The translations under genes and the position numbers were made by a program. The notes below the pieces were generated by a model. That model worked only from the letters and a program-made list of their open reading frames with translations. It did no database searches and was not told where the DNA came from. Of a stretch of DNA of 64,000 nt, positions 27,214-36,100 are shown one piece after another. Origin of the DNA: Methylobacterium sp. AMS5 (lineage in GTDB: Bacteria; Pseudomonadota; Alphaproteobacteria; Rhizobiales; Beijerinckiaceae); the NCBI RefSeq assembly GCF_001542815.1, contig NZ_CP006992.1:1679501-1743500 (forward strand). Reading direction: 5' to 3'. Numbering within the stretch: the stretch's first letter is position 1; each line of letters opens with the position of its first letter.

Positions 27214-28920
27214 ATGCCGATCAGCAAGAGAATTCGCTCGATCAATCTACGATCCATCAAGTCGAAAATCATCGGTACGTTCGCGATCCTGGTTGTGTTG
27301 TCCGGCCTGACCGGCGGCTTCGCGATCCTCAAGGTCGATCAGGTCTCGGCGATCGGCGCGGCGCTGGCCCGTCAGGTCGAGGCCGTGACCTTGCTGGGCG
27401 ACCTCGCCCGGCTCAGCCAGCAGCTCCGTGCGCTGACGGCGCTGCAGCACTACAGCCCGAACGAGACGCAGCGCAGCGCCTATGCGCGGGAAGCCGAGGA
27501 GGGCCGCGTCGCCTTCTCGAAGGCCTGGGGCGACTACGCGACCCTGATCGAGGGCGCGCGCGAGACCCAGCTCGCCGAAACCCTGCGTAACGCGTGGCAG
27601 CACTTCCTGGCGATCGAAGAGGAGATCCTCATCCTCGACCGGGCCGGCCTGAACGAGACCGGAACAGCTGTGCTGCAGGGTGACATGCTCTCGGAGGCCG
27701 CCAACTTCTACACCGCGGTGCGGGCCGTGCAGGCCTATCGTCAACAGGAGGTCGAGATCGCCACGGCCGCCGCCCAGGAGATCCGCGCCTCGGCCCGCTT
27801 CTGGATCGTCTCGGCCTTGGCCTGTCTGCTGACGCTCTGCACGCTGGCCGGCTGGCTTCTGACGATGACGATCTCCCACCCGATCGGGCGCATGACCGGC
27901 GTGATGGGCCGGCTCGCGGATGACGACATCGGCGTCGAGGTCCCCGATCAGCGCCGCTCCGACGAGATTGGCCTGATGGCAGCCGCGGTTCAAGTCTTCA
28001 AGGACAACATGATCCGCAACAAGGCTCTCGAGGCCGAAGTGGCCGCCCAGCGCGCCGGGGCGGAGGCGCAGCGCCGGACCGCCATGCGCGAGTTGGCGGA
28101 CGCATTCGACCAGTCGGTCGGCGGGATCGTCACGGCCGTCTCCTCGGCGGCCGTTCAGATGCAGACGACCGCCCGCCACCTCTCGGTGTCGGCCGAGGCC
28201 ACCTCGGTGCGCGCCGTGGCGGTCTCCGCGGCGGCCGAGGAAGCCTCCGTCAACATCCATTCGATCGCGGGCGCTGCCGAGGAACTCGATGCCTCGGTGA
28301 CGGAGATCGGCGTCCAGGTCGAGCGCTCCTCGGCGATGTCGCAGGCCGCCGTTCGGGAGACCGAGGGAATGACTGCGCTGGTGCGCGAGCTGACGGGCGT
28401 GGCCGCCAGCATCGGCGACGTCGTCGACACCATCGCCGGCCTTGCGGGCCAGACCAACCTGCTGGCGCTCAACGCCACGATCGAAGCGGCGCGGGCCGGG
28501 GAAGCCGGCCGCGGCTTCGCGGTCGTGGCCACGGAGGTCAAGGAACTCGCCAACCAAACCTCCCGTTCGGCCAGCGAGATCACGGCCAAAATCGAGGCGA
28601 TCCAGTCCTCGACGGGACGGACCGCCACGGCCATCGATGGCATCTCCGCCTCGATCCGCTCGATCAACGAGACGGCGACCGCCATCGCGTCGGCCATCGA
28701 GGAGCAGGGGGCGGCGACGCGCGAGATCGTTCAGGCCATTGCCCAGGCCTCGAGCGGCACCGGCGAGGTGACCGCCAACATCTCCGGCGTGGCGAGCAAC
28801 GTCGAGGAAACCGGGACCGGCGCCGCGCAGGTTCTGAGTGCCTCGGGCGAACTCGCCCAGCAATCCGATCTGCTGCGCCGACAGGTGCAGTCGTTCCTCG
28901 ACACCGTCCGTGCCGCCTGA
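27214..28920 (+). CDS. Methyl-accepting chemotaxis protein
   Basis: A transmembrane chemoreceptor of 568 aa. TM1 is at about residues 15-37 ([18 protein letters not shown]), followed by a periplasmic four-helix-bundle-like sensor of about 150 residues, and TM2 at about 191-213 ([19 protein letters not shown]). HAMP follows with [20 protein letters not shown], then the signalling domain whose tip includes [18 protein letters not shown] and [13 protein letters not shown]. The C-terminus ends [14 protein letters not shown] with no pentapeptide methyltransferase tether. The ATG at 27214 gives the expected N-terminus. It is followed after 26 bp by a sugar-binding protein, so the two may form a sensing pair. 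Confidence 0.93.
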   Translation: MPISKRIRSINLRSIKSKIIGTFAILVVLSGLTGGFAILKVDQVSAIGAALARQVEAVTLLGDLARLSQQLRALTALQHYSPNETQRSAYAREAEEGRVAFSKAWGDYATLIEGARETQLAETLRNAWQHFLAIEEEILILDRAGLNETGTAVLQGDMLSEAANFYTAVRAVQAYRQQEVEIATAAAQEIRASARFWIVSALACLLTLCTLAGWLLTMTISHPIGRMTGVMGRLADDDIGVEVPDQRRSDEIGLMAAAVQVFKDNMIRNKALEAEVAAQRAGAEAQRRTAMRELADAFDQSVGGIVTAVSSAAVQMQTTARHLSVSAEATSVRAVAVSAAAEEASVNIHSIAGAAEELDASVTEIGVQVERSSAMSQAAVRETEGMTALVRELTGVAASIGDVVDTIAGLAGQTNLLALNATIEAARAGEAGRGFAVVATEVKELANQTSRSASEITAKIEAIQSSTGRTATAIDGISASIRSINETATAIASAIEEQGAATREIVQAIAQASSGTGEVTANISGVASNVEETGTGAAQVLSASGELAQQSDLLRRQVQSFLDTVRAA

Positions 28921-28946
28921 CGTCCGCGCTTCCACCGAGGCTTGCC

Positions 28947-29870
28947 ATGAAGCAACTCACCAGATCCCTGCCCGCCGCCCTGCTGCTGATCGCTCTCGCC
29001 GCACCGGCCGCCGCCGAAACGAAATTCACCCTCTTGATGTCGGAGGTGGGCGATCCCTTGCTCGACAGCCTGCAGGCCTCCGTCCTCAACACGGCCACCT
29101 CCAAGTTCTCCGCCTCGGTCGATGTGGCGCAGGCGGCCGGTAACGGGGGAACCCAAGTGGTCCAGGGTCGGGCCGCCCTCGACGCGAAGCCGACAGCCCT
29201 GATCGTCAATCCCGTCGACGACGCCAGCGCCAGGACGATCACCGAGATGGCCGCGGCGGCCGGGATTCCGGTGGTGTTCGTGAACAAGCGCCCGAGCGGT
29301 CCGGTGGCCCATAGGATGGCGATCGTCAGCGCGAACCACCTCGTCGCAGGTCGGGTTCAGATGCGATTGCTCGCGCAGGGTCTCGGGGATCGCGGCAACG
29401 TGGCCATACTGCGCGGCAAGGACAGCGACAACGCCGCCCAGGAGCGCACCGCCGGCATGAAGGAGATCCTCGGGCAACGGCCGGGGCTGAAGCTCCTGGC
29501 GGAGGCGAGCGCCGATTGGAGCCGGCGGCGGGCGCAGGATCAGGTGACGGCATGGCTGCGCAGCGGCCTGAAGCCTGACGCCATCGCCGCCAACAACGAC
29601 GAGATGGCGCTCGGTGCGGTGGCCGCCCTCAAAGCGGCCGGCCTGTCGGGCAAGGTCTTGGTCGGCGGCGTCGACGGAACCTCGGACGGGATTGCGGCCG
29701 TGAAGAGCGGCGAATTGTTGGTCAGCGTCCTTCAGGATGCGCCGATGCAGGGGGCCCAGGCGGTGAACGATGCCGTGAAGCTCGCCCGCGGAGAGTACGT
29801 GCAGCCCTACGACTGGGTGCCCCATCGATTGATCCTGCCGACGCGCGGCGACTTGGCAAACGGACGATGA
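28947..29870 (+). CDS. Periplasmic sugar-binding protein (RbsB-like), no transporter genes adjacent
   Basis: A 307-aa type I periplasmic binding protein with a Sec signal peptide (MKQLTRSLPAALLLIALAAP, cleaved near AAAAE). The fold markers are ALIVNPVDDASARTITEMAA, AGIPVVFVNKRP, GNVAILRGKDSDNAAQERTA, PDAIAANNDEMALGAVAALK and GKVLVGGVDGTSDGIAAVK, all typical of ribose/galactose-type binding proteins. No ABC ATPase or permease follows. The gene sits 26 bp behind the chemoreceptor, so its role may be to present a sugar to that receptor, as RbsB and MglB do to Trg. It could also serve a transporter elsewhere. Confidence 0.88.
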   Translation: MKQLTRSLPAALLLIALAAPAAAETKFTLLMSEVGDPLLDSLQASVLNTATSKFSASVDVAQAAGNGGTQVVQGRAALDAKPTALIVNPVDDASARTITEMAAAAGIPVVFVNKRPSGPVAHRMAIVSANHLVAGRVQMRLLAQGLGDRGNVAILRGKDSDNAAQERTAGMKEILGQRPGLKLLAEASADWSRRRAQDQVTAWLRSGLKPDAIAANNDEMALGAVAALKAAGLSGKVLVGGVDGTSDGIAAVKSGELLVSVLQDAPMQGAQAVNDAVKLARGEYVQPYDWVPHRLILPTRGDLANGR

Positions 29871-30162
29871 CGTGTGCAGTTCATAGAATCGAAACCAAGC
29901 CAAGGCGTTGCGTTATCTGAGGGTCTGTGACTCTTGACCCCGATTCGCCAGATTGGCCGCGCCGGGCGAAAGTTGTCGATGCGATCGCCTTCTACCGGGC
30001 GCAGGAATTCGAACGCTGTTGGCCGATCAACATCGCCGATCGGCTATCGGTCAGGTCGGATCACCTCCATCGCGGCTGAAGCGCGAACGATCTCCCGATC
30101 GCCCACGCAGGTCGCGATGCCAATCGTCGATTGAACCGCGCCGGGTTTCCCGGCAACTGTAA
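29871..30162. other. Intergenic region with one short unassigned frame
   Basis: A 292-bp gap before the IS110 remnant. A 50-codon plus-strand frame (29927-30079, starting MTLDPDSPDWPRRAKVVDAI) is open, but I recognise no family and see no clear ribosome site. It may be a fragment of a gene broken by the insertion. Confidence 0.35.
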
Positions 30163-30879
30163 TCACGCAACGGTGGCGGGATCGTAATCGGTGCCGGTGG
30201 CGAGCATGGCGTTGAGCGTGATGAGGAGCTTGCGCGCAGTCGCGATCAGGGCCGCCTTGGTCGGCTTGCCGGCCAAGGCCAGACGCTCGCGGAACGTGCG
30301 GAAGACGGCGGAGCGGCGCGAAGCCTGGAGCGCCGCGAGATAGAGGATCGTTCGCACGACCGGCCGCCCTCCGCCGATGTTACGCGGGCCGACGCGCTTG
30401 CCGCTGTCACGGGCGATCGGCGCCAAGCCGGCCAAGGCTGCGATGCGGCGTCGGTCGAGTTGCCCGAGTTCCGGCATCTCGGCAATCAGTGTCGCGGCGA
30501 CGATAGGGCCGACGCCCGGCGCAGTCTGGAGCCGGCGGCCGATGGCCTGTGTCTCGGGATCGGCGTCGACCAAGGCGGCCATCAGCGCCTCGACCTTGGC
30601 GATGCGCCGGTCGAGAAGAGCGATCAGGCTGGTGATGTCGGCACGGGCCTGCTTGTCTGTAGTCTGCTGGAGCCGCGTGGCCTCCTGCTTGCGGATCTCG
30701 ACAAGCTGACGGCGGCGCGTCGCCTGGGCCTGGAGCACGCGACGCGCCGCCGTTACCGGCTGCGTGGGTGCCGGTCGCAGCCGGGCACCCAGCTCGGCGA
30801 GCATGCGCGCGTCCACGCGGTCGGTCTTTCCGATTACCCCCATGGCCCGTGCGAAGTCGCGGGCTTGGCGCGGGTTCAC
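30163..30879 (-). pseudogene. IS110-family transposase, 5'-truncated remnant
   Basis: The C-terminal 238 codons of an IS110/IS116/IS902-type transposase. It begins abruptly at NPRQARDFARAMGVIGKTDR, which is internal in intact members (about 100 residues of the DEDD catalytic domain are missing). It retains the KTDRVDA motif, the coiled linker, GVGPIVAATLIAEMPELG and the C-terminal Ser-containing region ARDSGKRVGPRNIGGGRPVV. Upstream of the first codon the sequence switches at about 30880 to the end of an IS5-type transposase on the opposite strand. It should be inactive. Confidence 0.9.
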
Positions 30880-31010
30880 GCGGCTGGCTCAAGCAGCATC
30901 GCCGCATCGCCACCCGCTACGAGAAACGGGCCGCCAACTACCTCGCCATGGTCACGCTTGGCATCACCATGCTCTGGCTCACATGGCTTTGCAGAGACCG
31001 CCAAGGATCG
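30880..31010 (+). pseudogene. IS5-family transposase, 3' end remnant
   Basis: About 43 codons reading WLKQHRRIATRYEKRAANYL then AMVTLGITMLWLTW, the usual C-terminus of IS5-type transposases (the HxRRIATRYxKxAxNYL block). Nothing of the rest is present, because it is cut at 30880 where the IS110 fragment begins on the other strand. The two fragments abut within a few bases. Confidence 0.8.
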
Positions 31011-31463
31011 AATTGCGGCAACAAATTCGACAAGAAAAGGCTCCTTCAAACTATCCAGCGGCATGTCAGCGGTTTACTTTGCAACAAATGTCGCATTCGA
31101 GCTTGAGACAAGTGTCGCAAGTTAGATCGCAGGCCGCTTACTCAAGGCTGCACTCAAACGCATCTTTTTCGAAATTATCGAACAATTTCAAAGCACCCAA
31201 TGCTTCGATGCGCTTCAATCGCTCTCCTGCTTCGACATGGCATGGTGGTTGCGGTGGTGCAGACATCTCCTATTAGCCGCTACGGCTTCATGAGCGAGAA
31301 CGAATAACGATGGCTCTTTAAGGCCGCACTTCCGCAAATAGCCAGACAGATATCGAGTCGGCTTTGGCGTTCGCACCACACCTGCGCGCGATGCATATGT
31401 CGCATGTCGGTGTCAGTCCACTTGCGCCTTGACGTTCGATAATAAAAACATGGGAGGAATAGC
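31011..31463. other. AT-richer intergenic region with a 12-bp direct repeat
   Basis: About 450 bp clearly lower in GC than its surroundings, with no supported gene. ACAAATGTCGCA (31084-31095) recurs as ACAAGTGTCGCA (31108-31119), one full repeat every 24 bp. This could be the end of a lost mobile element. The last part carries the promoter and ribosome site of the truncated aldehyde dehydrogenase. Confidence 0.5.
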
Positions 31464-31643
31464 TTGAATACGCAGGGCGCCCAGGCCAATCAGCAAAATT
31501 CGGCGGCAATCGAGCCGAAGGTTTATACCAATTTCATTGACGGGCAGTTCGCAGCTCCCACCGAGGGTGCGGTCGAAGTCTACAACCCCGCCAACGGCGG
31601 TCTGCTCGCGTTGACGCCTGAGAGTCCGTCCGATAAGTCATGA
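31464..31643 (+). pseudogene. Aldehyde dehydrogenase, 5' fragment cut by an IS5-type element
   Basis: A TTG start with an excellent GGGAGGA ribosome site five bases upstream. The 52 native codons end NFIDGQFAAPTEGAVEVYNP and then ANGGLLALTP, the characteristic N-terminal strand of NAD-dependent aldehyde dehydrogenases. At 31621 the IS5-type inverted repeat begins and the frame stops at 31643 inside the element. The remainder of the gene is not found on the other side of the IS, so sequence has been lost or moved. Confidence 0.75.
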
Positions 31644-32536
31644 TGCTCGCCCGAGCCTTCGGACGAGGATCATGACGGCGGCGGCGTAGAGGAAGGCCTG
31701 GGCCGAGGCGAGGGTCGCTTCCGGGTCCTTCCAGAGGCGTCGGTTGCGGCTGATCCATCCGAAGAAGCGTTCCACCACCCATCGGCGTGGATGCACGGCG
31801 AAGCCGACCTGATCCTTCGGTTTGCGCACGATGTCGATGGTGATGACGGTGGCGGTCGCGGGTCTGTCGCCGGCATAGCCTGCATCGGCGAAAGCTCTGA
31901 CGATGAACGGGAAGGTCCGCCGCGACAGGCGCAGCACCGGTCCAGCCCCATCGCGATCCTGAATGTCGGCGGTCTGCGGATCGAGCACGAGGGCGCGCCC
32001 GTCCGTGTCGACCAGGGCCTGACGCTTGCGGCCCTTGACCTTCTTTCCAGCGTCGTAGCCGCGCGGGCCGCCGCTCTCGGTGGTCTTCACGCTCTGGCTG
32101 TCGAGCACGGCCGCCGTCGGCGAGGCCTCGCGACCGGCCCGCTCCCGGTCGGCCATGACCAGGGCGTGGTTGATCCGCCCGAACAATCCCTCGTCCCGCC
32201 AGCGGCTGAAGTAGCCGAACGTCGTGCTGCGCGGAGGGAGATCCTTTGGGATCAACCGCCATGCGATGCCGCCGCGCAGCACGTAGAAGATCGCGTTCAG
32301 GACCTCCCGCATCGTCCAGACAGGCGGACGACCACGCGAGGCGGGCTCTGGCATCATGGGCGCGCACCGCCCATTCCGTATCCGTCAGGTCGGTTTCGTA
32401 TCGAAGGCGCGCACGGTTATGCTGCCGGCGAGTGGTCGGGGTCCACATGGCACGTCCAGATGAGGCTTCAGCACCCTTCTGGAATCACCGCCATTCCGGC
32501 CACTCAACCCCTGCCGGACGTTATCGGACGGGCTCT
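31621..32536 (-). mobile_element. IS5-family insertion sequence, about 916 bp
   Basis: The ends are AGAGTCCGTCCGATAA (31621-31636) and TTATCGGACGGGCTCT (32521-32536), a 16-bp inverted repeat with one mismatch. It encloses a single IS5-type transposase on the minus strand. The flanks (GACGCCTG on the left, TACCGAG on the right) show no target duplication. Each flank is the 5' part of a different gene pointing into the element, which indicates a post-insertion deletion or inversion rather than a simple insertion. Confidence 0.85.
31638..32448 (-). pseudogene. IS5-family transposase, frameshifted near the N-terminus
   Basis: Starts MWTPTTRRQHNRARLRYETD then LTDTEWAV, the canonical IS5-type N-terminus. 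The frame is then lost and resumes at MMPEPASRGRPPVWTMREVL. The join (near 32354-32365) looks like a 2-bp deletion; two extra bases would give TEWAVIAPMMPEP and a 270-aa protein. The DDE-type segments LDSQSVKTTESGG, ADAGYAGDRPAT and WVVERFFGWISRNRRLWKD remain. Programmed frameshifting occurs in some IS5 subgroups, but no A-rich slippery site is visible here and the position is too early, so inactivation is more likely. Confidence 0.8.
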
Positions 32537-32630
32537 TACCGAGATTGATCTCCTGGGCGATCGCTGGCCCCGCCATCGGGGCCACGAGCAGCCAAGCCAG
32601 CAAGGCGAATTGGCGTGAGATGCGGTCCAC
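32537..32630 (-). pseudogene. Secreted protein, 5' fragment cut by the IS5-type element
   Basis: GTG at 32630 follows AGGAGG with a seven-base spacer. The codons give VDRISRQFALLAWLLVAPMA then GPAIAQEINLGK, a clear Sec signal peptide with cleavage after AIA. Native sequence ends at 32537 where the IS inverted repeat starts, leaving about seven mature residues. It lies 148 bp downstream of the Cys-rich gene on the same strand, so it may be the cut-off last gene of the giant-protein operon. The family cannot be named from so few residues. Confidence 0.6.
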
Positions 32631-32777
32631 AGCGTTCCTCCTGTCTGGTCCAAACTCGCGGCTCGCGGGCGGGAGCGCCTTCGATCGGTTTTCCAACAGT
32701 ACGGCCCCCGAAGCAGGAGCCACTCCCCTCTCGATCGACGCCTTCGCCAAAGCAGAACCCGCTCCCTCCGAAAATGC

Positions 32778-33089
32778 TTAATTCAAACAATCTCCGACAT
32801 AGGTTGCACCGGGGCATTGACTGCTACTGAGACAGCAAAGGGAAGATCCTGAAATTTCATGGACTGATCCTGAGCAATGTATGTACTCGAATTTCGTGTC
32901 ACTGACCCTTCGGCATCCGGACTTGCCCTGGATGGGCCCGCCGTTGGTCGGGCGCGCGCACCAATTGGGACGATTGTCGGTGCCGAGATCGCCACAGGTT
33001 TGAATCGGTACAGTCGCGCCTTGTGCGTGGGCGGCGCCAATCGCAGCGAGGCAGAGGACGATGACGGCAAGCGTGCGGTAACCTGTCAT
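32778..33089 (-). CDS. Small secreted cysteine-rich protein
   Basis: A 103-aa protein with a Sec signal peptide (MTGYRTLAVIVLCLAAIGAA, cleavage after HAQ). The mature part of about 80 residues contains eight cysteines: TCGDL, WCARP, GCRR, HCSG, a CC pair, QCPG and DCLN. That suggests four disulfides in a compact periplasmic or extracellular domain. The ATG at 33089 has AGGAG eight bases upstream; the longer frame to 33191 overlaps the upstream giant gene and was rejected. It starts 53 bp after that gene's stop on the same strand, so it is probably in the operon. I recognise no family. The role could be binding, inhibition or a secreted cargo; none is shown. Confidence 0.7.
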   Translation of the reverse strand: MTGYRTLAVIVLCLAAIGAAHAQGATVPIQTCGDLGTDNRPNWCARPTNGGPIQGKSGCRRVSDTKFEYIHCSGSVHEISGSSLCCLSSSQCPGATYVGDCLN

Positions 33090-33141
33090 GGCGATCTCCT
33101 GTCGGATGTCGGGACGCGAGACTAGGCGGGGACGGGGATGC

Positions 33142-36100
33142 TCACGAAGCTCCTCGTCCCCGTTTGGCAGAATTGTCCGCCTCCGTTGCATGCGGACCTA
33201 TCTCGACGCGGGCGGCGAAGCGCGGGCCCGAGAGCACGAGTTGATCGTCGTTGGGGAAGTCGGCAGCGCCTTCGTCGACAGGCTCCTGCGCGTAGGTCGC
33301 CGGCCGCATCGCATCGATTTCCTCGACGAAGACCACATGCTCGACCTGCGCGTCGTCGAGCGGGTCCGTCGCGAGCCGGAACGTCCCCGTCCAGCACAGG
33401 GATCCCGCCGCCTGTCGATCAGGGTTGGGGAGGACGGCGCAGTCCGGCAGCGGCAGGTGGATGCCCGGAGGCGGGTCAGGGCATGGCTTGTCGGCGTCGA
33501 ACCGCGTCAGGTAGCAGTCGAGTTCGGCCTGGGTCCGGGGGATGAAGGTCCGCTCCGCCCAGGGGTGCCGCTTGCCGTTCCGGATGGTACCATCGGGATC
33601 CGCCAGCCGGGCCGGAGTCTCGACGCCGTCGGGACCGCGCCTGAGCACCGTCATCCGCATTAGCGGGCGCTGGCGCCACCATGAGAGGCGGGCTGCGTCG
33701 TGCCCGTCCGGCTCCGCCGCCGCGTGGAAGGAGCCCGGACCGGTGACCGTCACGGTGACGAGGCCGCGCTCTGTGCGGGACGCCGTAGCCACCACCCGGC
33801 GGCCGGGCATGATCTGCGCCCACTCCACCACGGGCTCCGAGACCCTCAGCACCCTCTCGGCCAGCGGTTGGTAGCGCACGAGGCCGAGGCGGACGAACGG
33901 CGCGGCCACTCCGAGGCCGCTCAACGCGACGTCCGCGTACCAGACCTCTCGGTCGGCATCGAAGCGGGGTCGATAGGTGAGCAGCGCCACCTCCATGGTG
34001 GTTCCGGTTCCGTCAGCGCCCGGCGTCCCGCCCGGGATCGGCATCGTAGCCCGCGGCACGTAGACGACCTCCGCATCGGCGCATGCGAGCGCGTCCCAAC
34101 GCTGCGCCTTCGGAGCGGACGGGCTGTCGATCGGCGCTGTGCCGAGATCCGCGAAGGCATCCGCGGGCATGAGCCAGCCCAGCGGCCCCGGCCCGCTCTT
34201 GATCGGGTCGCGCCCCCAGCGGGTCACGTAGACGCCGCCGGGACCGAGATCGGCGTCGGAGAAGCCCCGCATGTCGATGTCGCGCCGCTGCAAAGCGGCC
34301 AGGTAGTCCGCCCCATCGTAGTCGCGCACGACGGTATCGTGATCTGGGCCGATGCGGTCGCTCAGGATCTCAGGCGGCCAGAGCACCAAGCCGAGCCGCT
34401 CGTTCGCGCCCGAGGTGGCGCCCGGCCGGCGCCAGGTCACGCGCAGCATGGGCTCGCGCACGACCACGGCGGAGCCCGGCCCTCGCGACGCGGGTGTGAT
34501 CCGGGCCGAGGGCGCGACCGTCAGCGGAACGAGCTGGGCCGGCGCCTTAGTGGCCGGGAGAATCACCGTCTGCGCCGTGCCGGTGAGGACCGTCTTCGCG
34601 GCCTCAAGCATCCGGCCGCTCGCGCCGTTCCGGAAGGAGTTGGCGGTGCGCGATCCGACCCGCACGGTCAGCGAGAGGCGGCGCGCCCGCGTGTCGGCGA
34701 GTACGAAGGGGGTCGTCGCCCGCAGCGCCAGCCGGTCCACATTCCCCGCCTTGGCAGCCTGCTCCGCCTTGGCCGCCGCTCGCTGCAGTTCTAGGAGATC
34801 GGAGGACGGCCAGATCCCGGCCGGCGAATCGATGCGCAGCAGGACGGCCTGCTCGCGCTCGAAGGTGACCGAGTCGTCCGGCGCGACGGAGAATCCGTAC
34901 ACGTCGCGGGGGTCCTTGGGCGCGTTCCTGGCCGGGTCGATCGGCCACAGCCCGCGCGCGACTTGATCGAGGCTGCGCTTGCGCTCGTCCGGATCATCGA
35001 ATCGGCCGCCGACGAGGCTCTCACCCTCGGCGACGATCTCGACGAAGCCCGTGGTGGCCGGATCGAACGTGACCGTGCCGGCGATCAGGATCCCCGCCTC
35101 GCCCGGCTCAGGCGCGGGCGGCATCGCCTCCCCGCGCTCCAGCACGGCCGTTCGCGTCGCCGTGCTCAGGCGATGCACGGACAGAACGCCGGTGGGCACC
35201 GAAAGGGGCTGATCGACGGCGTGCACCGTCCGAATAACGATCGAGGCAGCGATCTCCGGCGCGCCCGCCGCCGTCGCCATGGCGTGGACGAATCCGCTGA
35301 CGGCGCGGATCGTCGCGCCCTCGAGCTGCCGCTGGCCGAGCGTCGTGACCGAGCCCGCGCGCACCTTCGCCTCCCTGTCAAGGGCTGCCCGGACCTCGCT
35401 CTCCCCGGCGCCGATCCGGTCGGCGATCGTCCGCGCCAAGTCCTGGCCCGGCTTGCAGGCCTCGCCACTCCCCGGATCGTAGCTGGCGAGGAGCGCCGCC
35501 GTCTCGACGACGTCGAAATGGCGGGCGAGGTTCGTCGCCGTGGGCAGGCACCAGATCACGACGTCGGCCACCGTTCCCGGCGGGAGCCTCACCTCGACCC
35601 GCGAGACGCCGACGCTCACGCCCGCCCGCGGGGTCCCACGCAGCAGGCGTCCGGCAGCGTCGAGGGTAAAGAGGGCAGGGCGCTTCGCGACGGACAACGC
35701 CGCGTCAGCATGCATCATCGTCCCGTCTTCCGCCTCAAGCCCGAGGACGGCGTCGCCCTTGGAGGAGGTCGTGGTCTTAGAGGAGACGGGCTGCGCCACG
35801 AACTCGATTGCGACCGGTCGGACATCCGGGGCGGTCACGCCCCGGGGACGGACTGGAACGACGAGCGGCCTGTCCGCTAGAGGCTTGCCTGCCTCATCCC
35901 GGACTTGGATGACGAGGTACTCCGCCATCGGGTCGGGATGATAGGGCAGCCGGCGCGGCCGGTCGACGGTCCGCGGCCGGAAGACGCTGTCGCCATTGGC
36001 CTTCGGCGAGAAGGGCTGCCCGAAGCCGACGCCGTCGTCGAGGGCCCCGGCCGTCCCTGCATCGAAGGTCCAGACCGGGAAGCCGCCGGCCCGGGCGTGA

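Noticed and set aside
29927..30079. A 50-codon plus-strand frame before the IS110 remnant
   Set aside because: No ribosome site, no recognisable family and located in disrupted DNA; kept only as a note on the intergenic region.
31084..31119. A CRISPR array
   Set aside because: Only two short imperfect repeats with a 12-bp spacer and no cas genes.
31638..32448. Programmed frameshifting in the IS5-type transposase
   Set aside because: The break is about 28 codons in, with no slippery A-run; a 2-bp deletion explains it more simply.
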